The notes beneath the pieces were generated by a model, which made no database searches, was not told the DNA's origin, and worked only from the letters and a program-made list of their open reading frames with translations. A program made the translations under genes and the position numbers. This document shows, one piece after another, positions 32,007 through 39,661 of a stretch of DNA of 64,000 nucleotides; position 1 is the stretch's first letter, and each line of letters opens with the position of its first letter. The stretch spans positions 930,001 to 994,000 of the forward strand of contig NZ_OZ244781.1 in NCBI RefSeq assembly GCF_965219595.1, read 5' to 3'. Origin of the DNA: Poriferisodalis sp022821985. Lineage in GTDB: Bacteria; Actinomycetota; Acidimicrobiia; Acidimicrobiales; Poriferisodalaceae.

Positions 32007-32440
32007 TCAAGCAGCACAGCGTTGACCTCCCCGAACCTCGCATTCATGTCGTCGCGCAGGGTGTTGAAACCCACCACGGCCAGCCCGAGCACGCCCGCGA
32101 TCAGCGCCGCGCATGCCGTGCTCAGCACCGGCACCAGCAGCGACCGCCGCTCAGCAGCCCGTGCCGCCGACAGCGCAGCCGACTCAGCCGGCTGCTGGCC
32201 GCCAGCATCCGGTGCGACAGCCGACGGGCGGTCCTCGGTCACATCAGCGATGGTACTCACCGTGCCTCCCGGCCCTCGCGCGCACCCGGCCAGCGCGCTC
32301 GTGAGCGAACCTAGAAGCACCGCCGCGCGGCAGCCAAGCGATTTTCGCCCAGCGCAGACGGCCCGGCCCGGCGCCCGCGGAGCGCTCCAGAGCAGCAAGC
32401 ACCGTTGCAGCGCACCGACCGCCTCAGCCGGCAAGGCGAT
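31847..32440. repeat. Diverged repeat carrying a membrane/coil gene, copy 1
   Basis: This stretch is clearly homologous to 38460-39175. The shared part includes a 90-bp flank 3' of the coil gene, the coil gene itself and its upstream region, with scattered substitutions. The second copy carries about 120 bp more inside the gene because of added 21-nt coil repeats. Homology begins abruptly inside the nucleotidyltransferase-like gene at about 31847. Confidence 0.75.
31937..32260 (-). CDS. Membrane-anchored coiled-coil protein, short paralogue
   Basis: 107 residues from GTG 32260, with GGGAGG just upstream. A cytoplasmic-looking N-terminus (about 1-38) is followed by a transmembrane segment (LLVPVLSTACAALIAGVLGL) and a short coil NTLRDDMNARFGEVNAVLLD, ending LARIETTLGVESRTVQQP. 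It is paralogous to the gene at 38554-38997, which has extra coil repeats. Function unknown. The family recurs beside the duplicated CWB2 genes, suggesting the two travel together. Confidence 0.72.
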   Translation of the reverse strand: MSTIADVTEDRPSAVAPDAGGQQPAESAALSAARAAERRSLLVPVLSTACAALIAGVLGLAVVGFNTLRDDMNARFGEVNAVLLDHTERLARIETTLGVESRTVQQP

Positions 32441-32448
32441 TGCTTCGG

Positions 32449-32471
32449 CTCGACAGTTCGAATCTGTCGAG
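32449..32471. other. T-arm-like hairpin (inverted repeat)
   Basis: An inverted repeat of 8-9 bp (CTCGACAG / CTGTCGAG) closes a 7-nt loop TTCGAAT. The stem-loop looks like a tRNA T-arm but no complete tRNA fold surrounds it. It sits 13 bp left of the terminator-like hairpin of repeat copy A and may be a terminator part or a tRNA-derived recombination scar. Confidence 0.35.
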
Positions 32472-32483
32472 CGGGGACGCGGG

Positions 32484-32513
32484 GGAGCCCCGGGGCGGGT
32501 GCCCCGGGGCTCC
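32484..32513 (-). terminator. Strong hairpin downstream of truncated CWB2 copy A
   Basis: A perfect 13-bp stem (GGAGCCCCGGGGC / GCCCCGGGGCTCC) with loop GGGT, 92 bp past the stop of the truncated CWB2 gene. There is no T-run, which is common for high-GC intrinsic terminators. The identical structure follows copies B and C. Confidence 0.6.
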
Positions 32514-32605
32514 TCTGTTGTTGTCAGTCGTGTGACTGTTGGTTGTCGGTCTGTGCCGTTCGGGCGGGTTGCCCGGTCGGTTCGGGCCGACTGTGCAGCA
32601 GCTCG

Positions 32606-33289
32606 CTAGTTGCGGGCCTTGACGCTGCTTGTCACCGCGATGCGACGCTGCGAGCCGGCGTTCATGCTGTCGTCGGTCCTCGCCCTAGCAGTCGAGGAAG
32701 TGACATCAGCCGCATAGCCGGTCGCAATCGCAGCCACCGCAGGCCGGAAAGCGGTCTCGGTGGCATCGGTGTTCGGGTCATCAGCCAGCTCAGCCGCGCC
32801 TGCTGCGGTGTTCACCAGATCGCGTGCCATCGGCAGGTTGGCGGCCAGAGCCGTCTCGCCCTCATAGCGGACGACCTGCACCGGACCGCTCACCGCTGTC
32901 TGATCGGACGACACCAGACCGAGGCCGCCGCCGGCGGTCCCCGCGGTGACAGTCCCGTCATCAGCGACGGTGCCTCCCGCCACAGCAGCCCGGATGCCCG
33001 CATCGGTGTTCGCCGCCCCAGCACGGTGGGCTGCCGCGAACAGCAGGTCCTCGAGCAGCTCGTCATGATCGACGGTGCTGACATAAGCATTGAACCGCAC
33101 CTCGATCGCGAACTGGGTGCGGCCCGTGTCAGCCGAAACGGCCTCCACGTTGCGCGGCGCCGGCGAACCCGCCGTCACCACACCCAGCGCAGTCGCGGCC
33201 CGCCCGGTGGTGCAACTCGTGAAGCCCGCCGAGAACCGAGCGTCGAAGTCGGCGTTCGCTCCCAAGGCCGCGAGCAGATCGCCCAAAGC
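32606..33289 (-). pseudogene. 5'-truncated, diverged copy (A) of the 955-residue CWB2 surface protein
   Basis: The frame encodes only the C-terminal ~226 residues of the protein found complete at 35419 and 41182. Shared blocks: GDLLAAL, GRTQFAIEVRFNAY, VRYEGETA, and the identical end TSSVKARN. Intervening parts have diverged strongly. Homology stops at about 33290 in the middle of the ancestral gene. No signal peptide, CWB2 repeats or credible ribosome site remain. Its downstream hairpin is conserved. It is probably a decayed duplicate or a silent donor sequence. Confidence 0.8.
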
Positions 33290-33433
33290 GGCCGGATGAA
33301 GACCTGCTCGGCATGGCCTTCGAGGACTGTTGAATCAACAGCTCAGGCACCCTCGCCACTTGGACCGAATACGGCTGGCATCGGAATCGAACAGGGTGCA
33401 GAGTCACCCGCGCAAACGTTTGTGGACACAGCA

Positions 33434-33766
33434 CTAGTCGGTGGTTGCGGCAGGAAAGATGGCACGCGCAGTAGGGGGTGCGAGCAAGCCGCTGCCCACT
33501 CTGAGGAAGGCATGACCTTGGGCCTCCGCGTCTCGGATGGCCGTCTCAATGCGATCAGCCACACTGAAACCGAACGAGATCAGATTGTCGAACTGCGCAC
33601 GCATGTCGGGCCCGAAGAAGTCGTCCGGGCCTGAGCCCTCCAAGGCTTCTCGCAACTGCTCCACAACGCCTTGCGCCTTCTCAAGTGCCATGCCGTTCAG
33701 GGCTGTCACGGCGATAAACCGGGCGATGCCTATCGCAGCGTCGCTGGCGGCTTGATCCTCAGTCAT
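33434..33766 (-). CDS. Hypothetical protein
   Basis: 110 residues from ATG 33766, largely helical and acidic (ALEKAQGVVEQLREALEG, FSVADRIETAIRDAEAQGH). No recognised domain or membrane segment. It lies at the downstream end of a minus-strand group with a DUF6941-like gene and hicAB, 62 bp after the former. The 145 bp to its left (33290-33433) hold only a small hairpin, CTGTTG-AAT-CAACAG at 33327-33341, a possible terminator. Confidence 0.55.
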   Translation of the reverse strand: MTEDQAASDAAIGIARFIAVTALNGMALEKAQGVVEQLREALEGSGPDDFFGPDMRAQFDNLISFGFSVADRIETAIRDAEAQGHAFLRVGSGLLAPPTARAIFPAATTD

Positions 33767-33828
33767 GCCCGCACGCTATCTACGGCCAGCCCTAGTCGGT
33801 CATGGAACGCGAGGCCCGCGAGCGTCGC

Positions 33829-34251
33829 CTACGCGTGCTCAGCGGGGCGGTCGCTAGCGAACCCTGCTCGGAACGACAACGGGATTTCCCCAGCGTTCTC
33901 AGGAACCACTACGACTTGGTAGCGGCCTTCCTTGGGCAACTGGACCAAGCGCAGATCAAGCGCGCCCGGCACCACCAGCATCTCGCCGGGGTCCAGCTCT
34001 GCGATCTCACCGACTTGGAACGCCCACGTCATCTCTGCGATCTTCCCGCCGTCGCTGTCTTCCACACGCACCAAGACTTCGTGCGGCATCTTTGCATCAA
34101 CCTCAGAAATCTCGATCAGGAGCGCCAGCATGACCTCCATGCGTGCCGGGTAGCTCTCACGCCATGCGCGGGTGACGCCCGCCGAAGCGAGCGTCAGCAG
34201 GTTCTCGCGTACTTGCGCGTAGTCGCAGAGCGCGGCGACGCGGACGATCAC
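33829..34251 (-). CDS. DUF6941-like protein
   Basis: 140 residues. It begins IVRVAALCDYAQVRENLLTL and contains MLALLIEISEVDAKMPHEVL, VRVEDSDGGKIAEM and ELDPGEMLVVPGALDLRLVQ, the spacing typical of a family of beta-rich proteins annotated DUF6941. Function is unknown for the family. It starts 3 bp after hicB ends, so it is co-transcribed with the toxin-antitoxin pair. Confidence 0.65.
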   Translation of the reverse strand: MIVRVAALCDYAQVRENLLTLASAGVTRAWRESYPARMEVMLALLIEISEVDAKMPHEVLVRVEDSDGGKIAEMTWAFQVGEIAELDPGEMLVVPGALDLRLVQLPKEGRYQVVVVPENAGEIPLSFRAGFASDRPAEHA

Positions 34252-34254
34252 TGG

Positions 34255-34584
34255 CTATACAGCCGTGAGAACTGGGGGCAGGGTACGGCTGACGAGCAGC
34301 GTTCCGCCGTCCGTGGCTGGCATGTACCCCGGTTTGGTGAACGTGACACGCTCAGGCTCTGGCGGCGCTGGAGTCGATTCGACCTCTAGACGCACTTCGA
34401 GTTCGTCAGCAAAGCCTTCTGCCTCGGCCCATTCCTCGATCATTTCGATCAGCGAAGCGAGTCGGTCGGCTGCGCCGGTGAAACCGCGGTCATCCTCAGC
34501 GCACCAACGAGGGCCTGCTTCGAGATTCGGGTACACCAACACTTCTGCCATTGTGCCCTCCAGTGAGTGTCCTGTGCTGTTCAT
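34255..34584 (-). CDS. hicB: HicB-like antitoxin (DUF1902-like)
   Basis: 109 residues. The N-terminal half is the partial RNase-H-like HicB fold: VLVYPNLEAGPRWCAEDDRG, then ADRLASLIEMIEEWAEAEG. It has no recognisable C-terminal DNA-binding HTH, so autoregulation may need another factor. The start ATG overlaps the hicA stop as ATGA, a direct sign of coupling. It should neutralise the HicA nuclease. Confidence 0.72.
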   Translation of the reverse strand: MNSTGHSLEGTMAEVLVYPNLEAGPRWCAEDDRGFTGAADRLASLIEMIEEWAEAEGFADELEVRLEVESTPAPPEPERVTFTKPGYMPATDGGTLLVSRTLPPVLTAV

Positions 34585-34820
34585 AGTAGATCGGCTATCT
34601 CGGCGTTGGTCAACCCGGCTCGGTCAACCAGCATCCGACGCAACTGATGCGGGGGAACGTCCACACCATCGTGGTACGCAAAGCCTATGGGCAAACGTCC
34701 CTCAGCGACGAGCTTGCGATGCGAACCGCTGCGCCGCGCCTCTTGGTACCCAACCTTCTTGAGCAGGCGTAGCACTTCTCGCGCCTTGAGCGCAGGCAAG
34801 CTGCTCACCGAGACTGCCAC
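34581..34820 (-). CDS. hicA: HicA-type mRNA interferase toxin
   Basis: 79 residues with the double-stranded-RNA-binding-like HicA fold. LKAREVLRLLKKVGYQEARR is followed by the catalytic-His signature GSHRKLV, and a C-terminal VPPHQLRRMLVDRAGL. HicA cleaves mRNA and arrests growth when free of HicB. It is slightly longer at the N-terminus than minimal HicA. It sits 12 bp after a 50-residue gene and overlaps hicB by 4 bp. Confidence 0.85.
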   Translation of the reverse strand: MAVSVSSLPALKAREVLRLLKKVGYQEARRSGSHRKLVAEGRLPIGFAYHDGVDVPPHQLRRMLVDRAGLTNAEIADLL

Positions 34821-34832
34821 ACTTGCAGATGC

Positions 34833-34985
34833 CTAGTCCTGCGGATTGTCAACGCCTGCGTCGCGCTGGTAGCGCCATTCGTCGGGTTTGCGTGGCGGAC
34901 TCGACATCAGCGCAGCAGCGACGTTCTCAGGCATGTCGTGGATCGGCTCAGGCATCGTGCGCTTGCGTTGCTTGCGGGCCGTCAT
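34833..34985 (-). CDS. 50-residue conserved-looking small protein
   Basis: ATG 34985 to TAG 34833, reading MTARKQRKRTMPEPIHDMPE, then NVAAALMSSPPRKPDEWRYQ. The pattern (basic start, PEPI, PENV, S-PP, W-Y) resembles small proteins found next to toxin-antitoxin loci in other bacteria, but I recall no named family. It precedes hicA by 12 bp and is probably the first gene of that operon. Confidence 0.55.
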   Translation of the reverse strand: MTARKQRKRTMPEPIHDMPENVAAALMSSPPRKPDEWRYQRDAGVDNPQD

Positions 34986-35068
34986 GCGTCCACCGTAGCG
35001 GCTACGGAGCTGTCAGCCATCAACGCCGTGCATGTCTCAAGATGTCACGCAACCAGAAGCGCGGGGGA

Positions 35069-35282
35069 TCATTGGCATTGCCATGGTCCCCTTCGGGCCA
35101 AATGCAGCGCAACAGCCGCGACGACAGCCCACACGACCAAGCTGACGACGAAGGCTGCTGCGATGACCGCGGCGACGATGCGGCAGCCTGCACAGCCGAC
35201 AGGCTCCACACCCGGACGCGACACACCGCAATGCGGACAGCGCTTCGCGGCGGAAGCCGACGGCTCGGCGGCAACTGTTCGT
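35069..35282 (-). pseudogene. 5'-truncated zinc-ribbon membrane protein
   Basis: An open minus frame ending at TGA 35071-35069 encodes a two-CxxC zinc ribbon (RCPHCGVSRPGVEPVGCAGC), then one hydrophobic helix (IVAAVIAAAFVVSLVVW). No start codon exists before the frame enters the left end of the 3-kb repeat at 35283, so the 5' end seems to have been replaced by the repeat. A short product from an internal GTG is possible but would lack the first CxxC. Confidence 0.5.
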
Positions 35283-35291
35283 GGACGCGGG

Positions 35292-35321
35292 GGAGCCCCG
35301 GGGCGGGTGCCCCGGGGCTCC
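35292..35321 (-). terminator. Strong hairpin downstream of CWB2 copy B
   Basis: The same 13-bp GC stem and GGGT loop as at 32484 and 41055, about 98 bp past the CWB2 stop codon, at the left end of the repeat. Confidence 0.6.
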
Positions 35322-35418
35322 TCCGTTGCTGTCAGTCGTGTGACTGTTGGTTGTCGGTCTGTGCTGTTCGGCCTGTGCCGCCCGGGCGGGCGGCTCGGGC
35401 CGACTGTGCAGCAACTCG

Positions 35419-38286
35419 CTAGTTGCGGGCCTTGACGCTGCTGGTCACCGTTATGCGGTTCTGCGAGGAGCCGTTGAGGTTCTCGTCGACCTTGTCCTGC
35501 GCACCGGTGTTGTCTGCCCCGGTGTTCGCGTCGGCGGCGTAGCCGGTCGCGACCGCAGGCGAAGCTGTGATCGCCGGGAATGCTGGCGGGCCAGTGATGG
35601 CGGGCGCGCCAGCGTGTCCCTCAGCAGTGGTGACCAGGTCGCGGTTCATCGGCAGGTTGCCGACCCGTGCGGTCTCGCCCTCGTAGCGGACCGTCGTCAC
35701 CGGACCGGCGACTGCCGCCGGGCTGGCAAGGCTGAGACCGCCTGCCGCATCGGCGCTGTCGGCCGCCGCGGCCCGGATGCCGGACGCATCGTTGGTGGTC
35801 TTCGCGCGGCTCGCCGCTGCGGCCAGCACGTCCATCAGCAGCTGGTCGTGGTTGGCGGAAGCGATGTACGCGTTGAACCGGACCTCGATAGCGAACTGGG
35901 TGCGGCCAATGTATGACGTAGTGGCCGACACGCCTCTGGCGGCGGCCGTGTGCACCAGCGGTGTGCTCGGCGGGGCGCTGCACGGATTGACGCTCGCGCT
36001 GAACCGCTGATCGAAGTCGCTGTTGGCGCGCAGCGCCGCGAGCAGATCGCCGACCGTGGCCTTGCCGTTCGTCCATGTCACCGTCGCCCACTTGCGCTTG
36101 GAGTCGACGAGCACGTCAATGTCCAGCGGCTTCGCGGGGTCATAGCCAGAAGCAGTGTCGAACGTGATCGTCCAGTCATTGCCCGCAGCGCCCGCAGCGT
36201 CACCGCTGCCCTTGGCGTTGATCGTCAGCACCGCAGCGCCGCCGGACGCGATTGGCGTACCGAACGGGTTGCCCGCCGGCACCGTCCAGGAGTTGTGCTT
36301 GGAGTGCTTGAGGTTGCTCATCAGCACCGCGCTGATCCGCGGGCTTGCCTGCGCCCTGAACGCCGAATTCGACGCGCCTGCACTCATGTTGCCCGCTGCG
36401 TCTTTGACCGCGCTCGGCTTCACTGTGAGCCTGTCGCCCGTCGCGAGCTCACGGCCGATGGGGACCGAAACAGTGAACGACTTCGCGCCGTCCGCGACAG
36501 CGTCATGCGTGGGGCTTCCGACGGACCCGCCGGTGCTCCCCGTCGCGTCCCTGAACGAGAACTGGCCTGCTGCGACGCTGTTGGCATCCATGGCAGCGAA
36601 GCCGCCGGCGTCGCGGAAGGTCACCGTGAACGCCTGCTGCTCCGTCGGCGACGCATGCGCAATGCCCAAGATCATGGCTGTCGGACGCGCTCGGTCAGGC
36701 GCTGGCGCGCTCACCGAAGCTGACGCCGGAGCGACAGTGCGCTGATCGGCTGCTGTGCCGAACTTGTGCGATGACTGAGCAACCGAGACCATGTCGCCCG
36801 CGCTGAGCGCCCGGCCCAGGGTCACATTGACCCTGCGGTCCAAGCACGAACCAGCCGCCGAGGTCGACGCAGCAGTGACCGGCGCCGGCAGGCCGTTGAT
36901 CTTGATGATGTCACGCAGCTTGCCCAGCAGCGCATTGTTCTCATTACTGCCGGCATCGCCAGCAGCCATGATGTCGTCGCTGAAGTACAGCGAGATCTGG
37001 TTGCCGGGCCGCACCGGGTCATCAGCGTTCGCCACGCCGTCGCCGTTCGTGTCGCCCTCGTCGGAGCCGTCGCTGCTGGGATCGTCCCCGCCCGCGATGC
37101 TCACCGACAGCGCGCCTGAGGACGCTGCCGCTTCGAGCGCGTCGTCCATGGTGCTCTGGCTGACCGCAGCAGTGCCGCCGACGGCGACGATGCCCAGGTT
37201 CAGCTTGTTGGCGCCGATGTTCTTCGGCGTCGCGGCGAGATAATCGCTCACCGACGCCGGCAGGCTGTCGCCCACGACCAGCGGCGGCACCAGATAGCCG
37301 CTCGCGAAGCTGGAAGCCAGCACCGGAGCAGCGACAACACCGTCAGGGTTGCCGCGCACCAAAGCCACCCGGTCGTTGGACACAAGACCCAAGGCGGCGC
37401 TGCAGCCGTTGCCGGCCATCTGCGCCAGCGCGACCGACACCGCCGCAGCAGAATCACCATCGACCCGATCCACAGTGTCCACACCGAGCGTGGTCAGCGC
37501 CGAAGCGACCTCAGCAGACACCGCGCCGGTGCCGCCGATGATCTGCACATGCTCCACATCGTTCTCGCTGATGAAATCAGCAGTCGCGTCCGGCAGCATG
37601 TCACCAGCGGTCATCAGCACCGGAAGCTGCAGACGATACGCAACCGTCTGCACCGCCACGCCATACGGCATCATGTCCGAGGCGCCGTTGATCAGCACCG
37701 CCGACGCAGCGTCGGTACCGCACCACGACGACTCAGCATCAATCATCGACGCGATCGCAGCAGCAGTCGCATACCGATCATCACCCGCAATCCGGGTCAC
37801 CTTCGGCTCAGACGACAGACCCTCAATGGCAGTCACCGCAGCGTCGCTCACCGCAACAGAACCGCCCAGCACATACACCGTGCTCACGCCGTAATCCTCG
37901 ATGAAATCAGCAACACCGCCGTGCAAGCTGCCCGAAGGCGTCAGCAAGATCGGAGCATCCACATAACCGGCCAAACCGGCAACCGAGATGGAATCGACCA
38001 GCGTCTCACCCGACGACACAAACGCCGACGGAACGGCACCAAGACCGCCCTTCGACATAGCGAAATTCTTCGCCAAACGCAACGCCGTGTCATAACGATC
38101 CTGACCAGCGAACTCACGCACCGTCGCCGTCGACGCATTGCTGTCGTGATCGATCCTCACCTCAAAAGAAGTGTTCGCAGCCTGAGCCGGCGACCCCGCC
38201 ACGACCGCCAGCACCGACGCCACAAGCATCGCCACCACAACCGCAGCCAAAGAGCGCCAGCCCCGCCGCTTCGAATAAATAGTCAA
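35419..38286 (-). CDS. Secreted CWB2 surface protein, copy B
   Basis: 955 residues from TTG 38286, supported by AGGAGG about 10 nt upstream. Signal peptide about 1-36 (SLAAVVVAMLVASVLAVV, cut after AQA). Three CWB2 repeats follow (FAGQDRYDTALRLAKN, IAGDDRYATAAAIASM, VDGDSAAAVSVALAQM, each with a VGGT/LGGS-type turn) to about residue 390. A calcium-type motif DTNGDGVANADD comes next, then Ig-like/SbsA-like beta domains and a C-terminal domain ending TSSVKARN. It is probably an S-layer-associated adhesin held to the wall by CWB2. Apparently identical to copy C. Confidence 0.9.
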   Translation of the reverse strand: MTIYSKRRGWRSLAAVVVAMLVASVLAVVAGSPAQAANTSFEVRIDHDSNASTATVREFAGQDRYDTALRLAKNFAMSKGGLGAVPSAFVSSGETLVDSISVAGLAGYVDAPILLTPSGSLHGGVADFIEDYGVSTVYVLGGSVAVSDAAVTAIEGLSSEPKVTRIAGDDRYATAAAIASMIDAESSWCGTDAASAVLINGASDMMPYGVAVQTVAYRLQLPVLMTAGDMLPDATADFISENDVEHVQIIGGTGAVSAEVASALTTLGVDTVDRVDGDSAAAVSVALAQMAGNGCSAALGLVSNDRVALVRGNPDGVVAAPVLASSFASGYLVPPLVVGDSLPASVSDYLAATPKNIGANKLNLGIVAVGGTAAVSQSTMDDALEAAASSGALSVSIAGGDDPSSDGSDEGDTNGDGVANADDPVRPGNQISLYFSDDIMAAGDAGSNENNALLGKLRDIIKINGLPAPVTAASTSAAGSCLDRRVNVTLGRALSAGDMVSVAQSSHKFGTAADQRTVAPASASVSAPAPDRARPTAMILGIAHASPTEQQAFTVTFRDAGGFAAMDANSVAAGQFSFRDATGSTGGSVGSPTHDAVADGAKSFTVSVPIGRELATGDRLTVKPSAVKDAAGNMSAGASNSAFRAQASPRISAVLMSNLKHSKHNSWTVPAGNPFGTPIASGGAAVLTINAKGSGDAAGAAGNDWTITFDTASGYDPAKPLDIDVLVDSKRKWATVTWTNGKATVGDLLAALRANSDFDQRFSASVNPCSAPPSTPLVHTAAARGVSATTSYIGRTQFAIEVRFNAYIASANHDQLLMDVLAAAASRAKTTNDASGIRAAAADSADAAGGLSLASPAAVAGPVTTVRYEGETARVGNLPMNRDLVTTAEGHAGAPAITGPPAFPAITASPAVATGYAADANTGADNTGAQDKVDENLNGSSQNRITVTSSVKARN

Positions 38287-38553
38287 GGTTCCGAGCCTCC
38301 TGCTTGGAATGTTGGGCTATTGGTATCCGGGCACGGGGCCTCGTGGCACCGATCTCCCGCCTGACATGTAGAACCGCGGCAGGGCCTTCCCTGTGACACG
38401 GCAACGCGCAAGAGTACGGACAGTTTCCCGGCTGCGCAACGCAATAATGATGTTCGCGCTGCGTGCGGCTCAGGTCACCCTGCGGTACGACACCCACGCT
38501 GGCATCATCACCGACAACGCCCGCAGAGGTGGTTCTTGCAGCGTGGCGGCCGT

Positions 38554-38997
38554 CTACGGCTGCTGCACAGGACGCGACTCGACGCCCAGGGTCGTCTCGA
38601 TGCGCGCCAGGCGCTCGGTGTGATCAAGCAGCACAGCGTCGACCTGCGCGAACCTCGCATTCATGTCGTTTCGGAGCATCCCGATCTCGGCGTGCATGTC
38701 GTCGCGCAGCATCCCGATCTCGCCGCGCACACTGCCGATCTCGCCGCGCACGCTGCCGATCTGTGTGTCGATCTTGGCGTCGAGCGATCTGATGTCGTCG
38801 CGCAGGGTGTTGAAGCCCACCACGGCGAGCCCGAGCACGCCCGCGATCAGCGCCGCGCATGCCGTGCTCAGCACCGGCACCAGCAGCGACCGCCGCTCAG
38901 CAGCCCGTGCCGCCGACAGCGCTGCCGGCAGGTCGCCGACCGCATCCGGTGCGTCAGCGGGCGGGCGGTCCTCGGTCACATCGGCGATGGTACTCAC
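38554..38997 (-). CDS. Membrane-anchored coiled-coil protein, long paralogue
   Basis: 147 residues from GTG 38997 with GGGAGG upstream. The N-terminal part and transmembrane segment (LLVPVLSTACAALIAGVLGL) match the gene at 31937. The coil is extended by short repeats (IGSVRGE twice, IGML-R-DM twice) encoded by 21-nt DNA repeats, ending LARIETTLGVESRPVQQP. The difference from its paralogue is an expansion of the coil, so its length evolves by slippage or unequal recombination. It lies upstream of CWB2 copy B on the same strand. Confidence 0.75.
   Translation of the reverse strand: MSTIADVTEDRPPADAPDAVGDLPAALSAARAAERRSLLVPVLSTACAALIAGVLGLAVVGFNTLRDDIRSLDAKIDTQIGSVRGEIGSVRGEIGMLRDDMHAEIGMLRNDMNARFAQVDAVLLDHTERLARIETTLGVESRPVQQP
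38670..38765. repeat. 21-nt tandem repeats in the coiled-coil gene
   Basis: Imperfect 21-nt units of the type GCCGATCTCGCCGCGCACGC, four or so in a row, each encoding seven residues of the coil. They are absent from the paralogue at 31937. Confidence 0.7.
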
Positions 38998-39249
38998 TGT
39001 GCCTCCCGGCTCTCGCGCGCACCTGGCCAGCGCGCTCGTGAGCGAACCTAGAAGCACCGCCGCGCGGCAGCCAAGCGATTTTCGCCCAGTGCAGACGGCC
39101 CGACCCGGTGTCTCCGCAGAGTGCGCCGACGCAGCAAGCACCATTGCCGCACATCGACCGCCTCAGCCGGGCTCGGCGATGGCTTCAGTACGCGGCAGGC
39201 AGTGCAGCTGCATCCAACATGCGGATGCTCGTGACCTGCGCGGGTGCGT

Positions 39250-39489
39250 TCAGGCGTCCTGCTGACGTTTGTAGATGTCTGCAACCGAGTCGATCAGAGC
39301 AGCAGTCTCGATCTTGACACTTCCGAGCGTGCTCTTGATCTGGCGAAGCTCGCGGTCTTGATGGTCAAGGCGCCCGTCCAGATGGTCAAGGCGCCCGTCT
39401 TGATGGTCAAGGCGCTGGTCCAGATGGTCAAGGCGGCCGTCCAGATGCTCTCGCAGTTCCGCGATCTCACTCTTGGCCTCGTCTCCCAT
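39250..39489 (-). CDS. Small coiled-coil protein with heptad tandem repeats
   Basis: 79 residues from ATG 39489. After MGDEAKSEIAELREHL come about five exact heptads of the type LDGRLDH / LDQRLDH, then IKSTLGSVKIETAALI. There is no membrane segment. The heptads are encoded by a 21-nt tandem repeat. It lies between the long membrane-coil gene and an ATPase gene. Function unknown; a partner or decoy of the membrane-coil proteins is conceivable. Confidence 0.6.
   Translation of the reverse strand: MGDEAKSEIAELREHLDGRLDHLDQRLDHQDGRLDHLDGRLDHQDRELRQIKSTLGSVKIETAALIDSVADIYKRQQDA
39355..39450. repeat. 21-nt tandem repeat array
   Basis: About four and a half copies of a 21-nt unit (GATGGTCAAGGCGCCCGTCC plus one base), with one to three differences between copies. 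There are no spacers, so it is not CRISPR. It encodes the heptads of the small coil protein. Confidence 0.8.
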
Positions 39490-39517
39490 GCCGTCATCCT
39501 AGACACAGCGGTACGGA

Positions 39518-39550
39518 TGGGGGTCGCAACTTGGGAGAGTGACCGCTCTC
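39518..39550. repeat. 33-bp direct repeat left of the AAA_14 ATPase gene
   Basis: TGGGGGTCGCAAC followed by a TTGGG-type stretch and GAGTGACCGCTCTC. The same 33 bp with a few differences stands at 40989-41021, on the other side of the ATPase gene. GAGAG and CTCTC in it can pair. Confidence 0.6.
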
Positions 39551-39661
39551 GCCGCAGTCGGTTGTATCGTTAGTCATCAAACTGTTAGGTGAAATATTCT
39601 CAGAACGTTATATGCGAGTGCGACAAAGCGACAAGGGGCCGACCGGCGGGGGCGGTGCGCC

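Larger units (their letters stand above)
35283..38292. repeat. 3,010-bp direct repeat, copy B
   Basis: Matches 41046-44055 at a constant offset of 5,763. I see no mismatch when the two are read side by side, and every frame in them is the same. The flanks differ at both ends from the next base outward. It contains the hairpin, the whole 955-residue CWB2 gene and 6 bp upstream of its TTG start. Confidence 0.92.
38460..39175. repeat. Diverged repeat carrying a membrane/coil gene, copy 2
   Basis: Homologue of 31847-32440, described there. In this copy the coil gene is longer by 40 codons, and the left boundary lies about 168 bp upstream of CWB2 copy B. Confidence 0.75.

Noticed and set aside
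32401..32475. Possible tRNA gene (D-arm-like GCCTCAGCCGGCAAGGC and T-arm-like GACAG-TTCGAAT-CTGTC)
   Set aside because: Only 14 nt separate the two arms, too short for an anticodon arm and variable loop, and no acceptor stem pairs. Kept only as a hairpin.
34823..35422. Plus-strand frame of 199 codons
   Set aside because: Low-complexity Arg/Ala/Cys-rich translation running through a hairpin and opposite the 50-residue gene; it has no recognisable domain.
39355..39450. CRISPR-like array of ~21-nt repeats
   Set aside because: The units are contiguous with no spacers and encode coiled-coil heptads; no cas genes are present.
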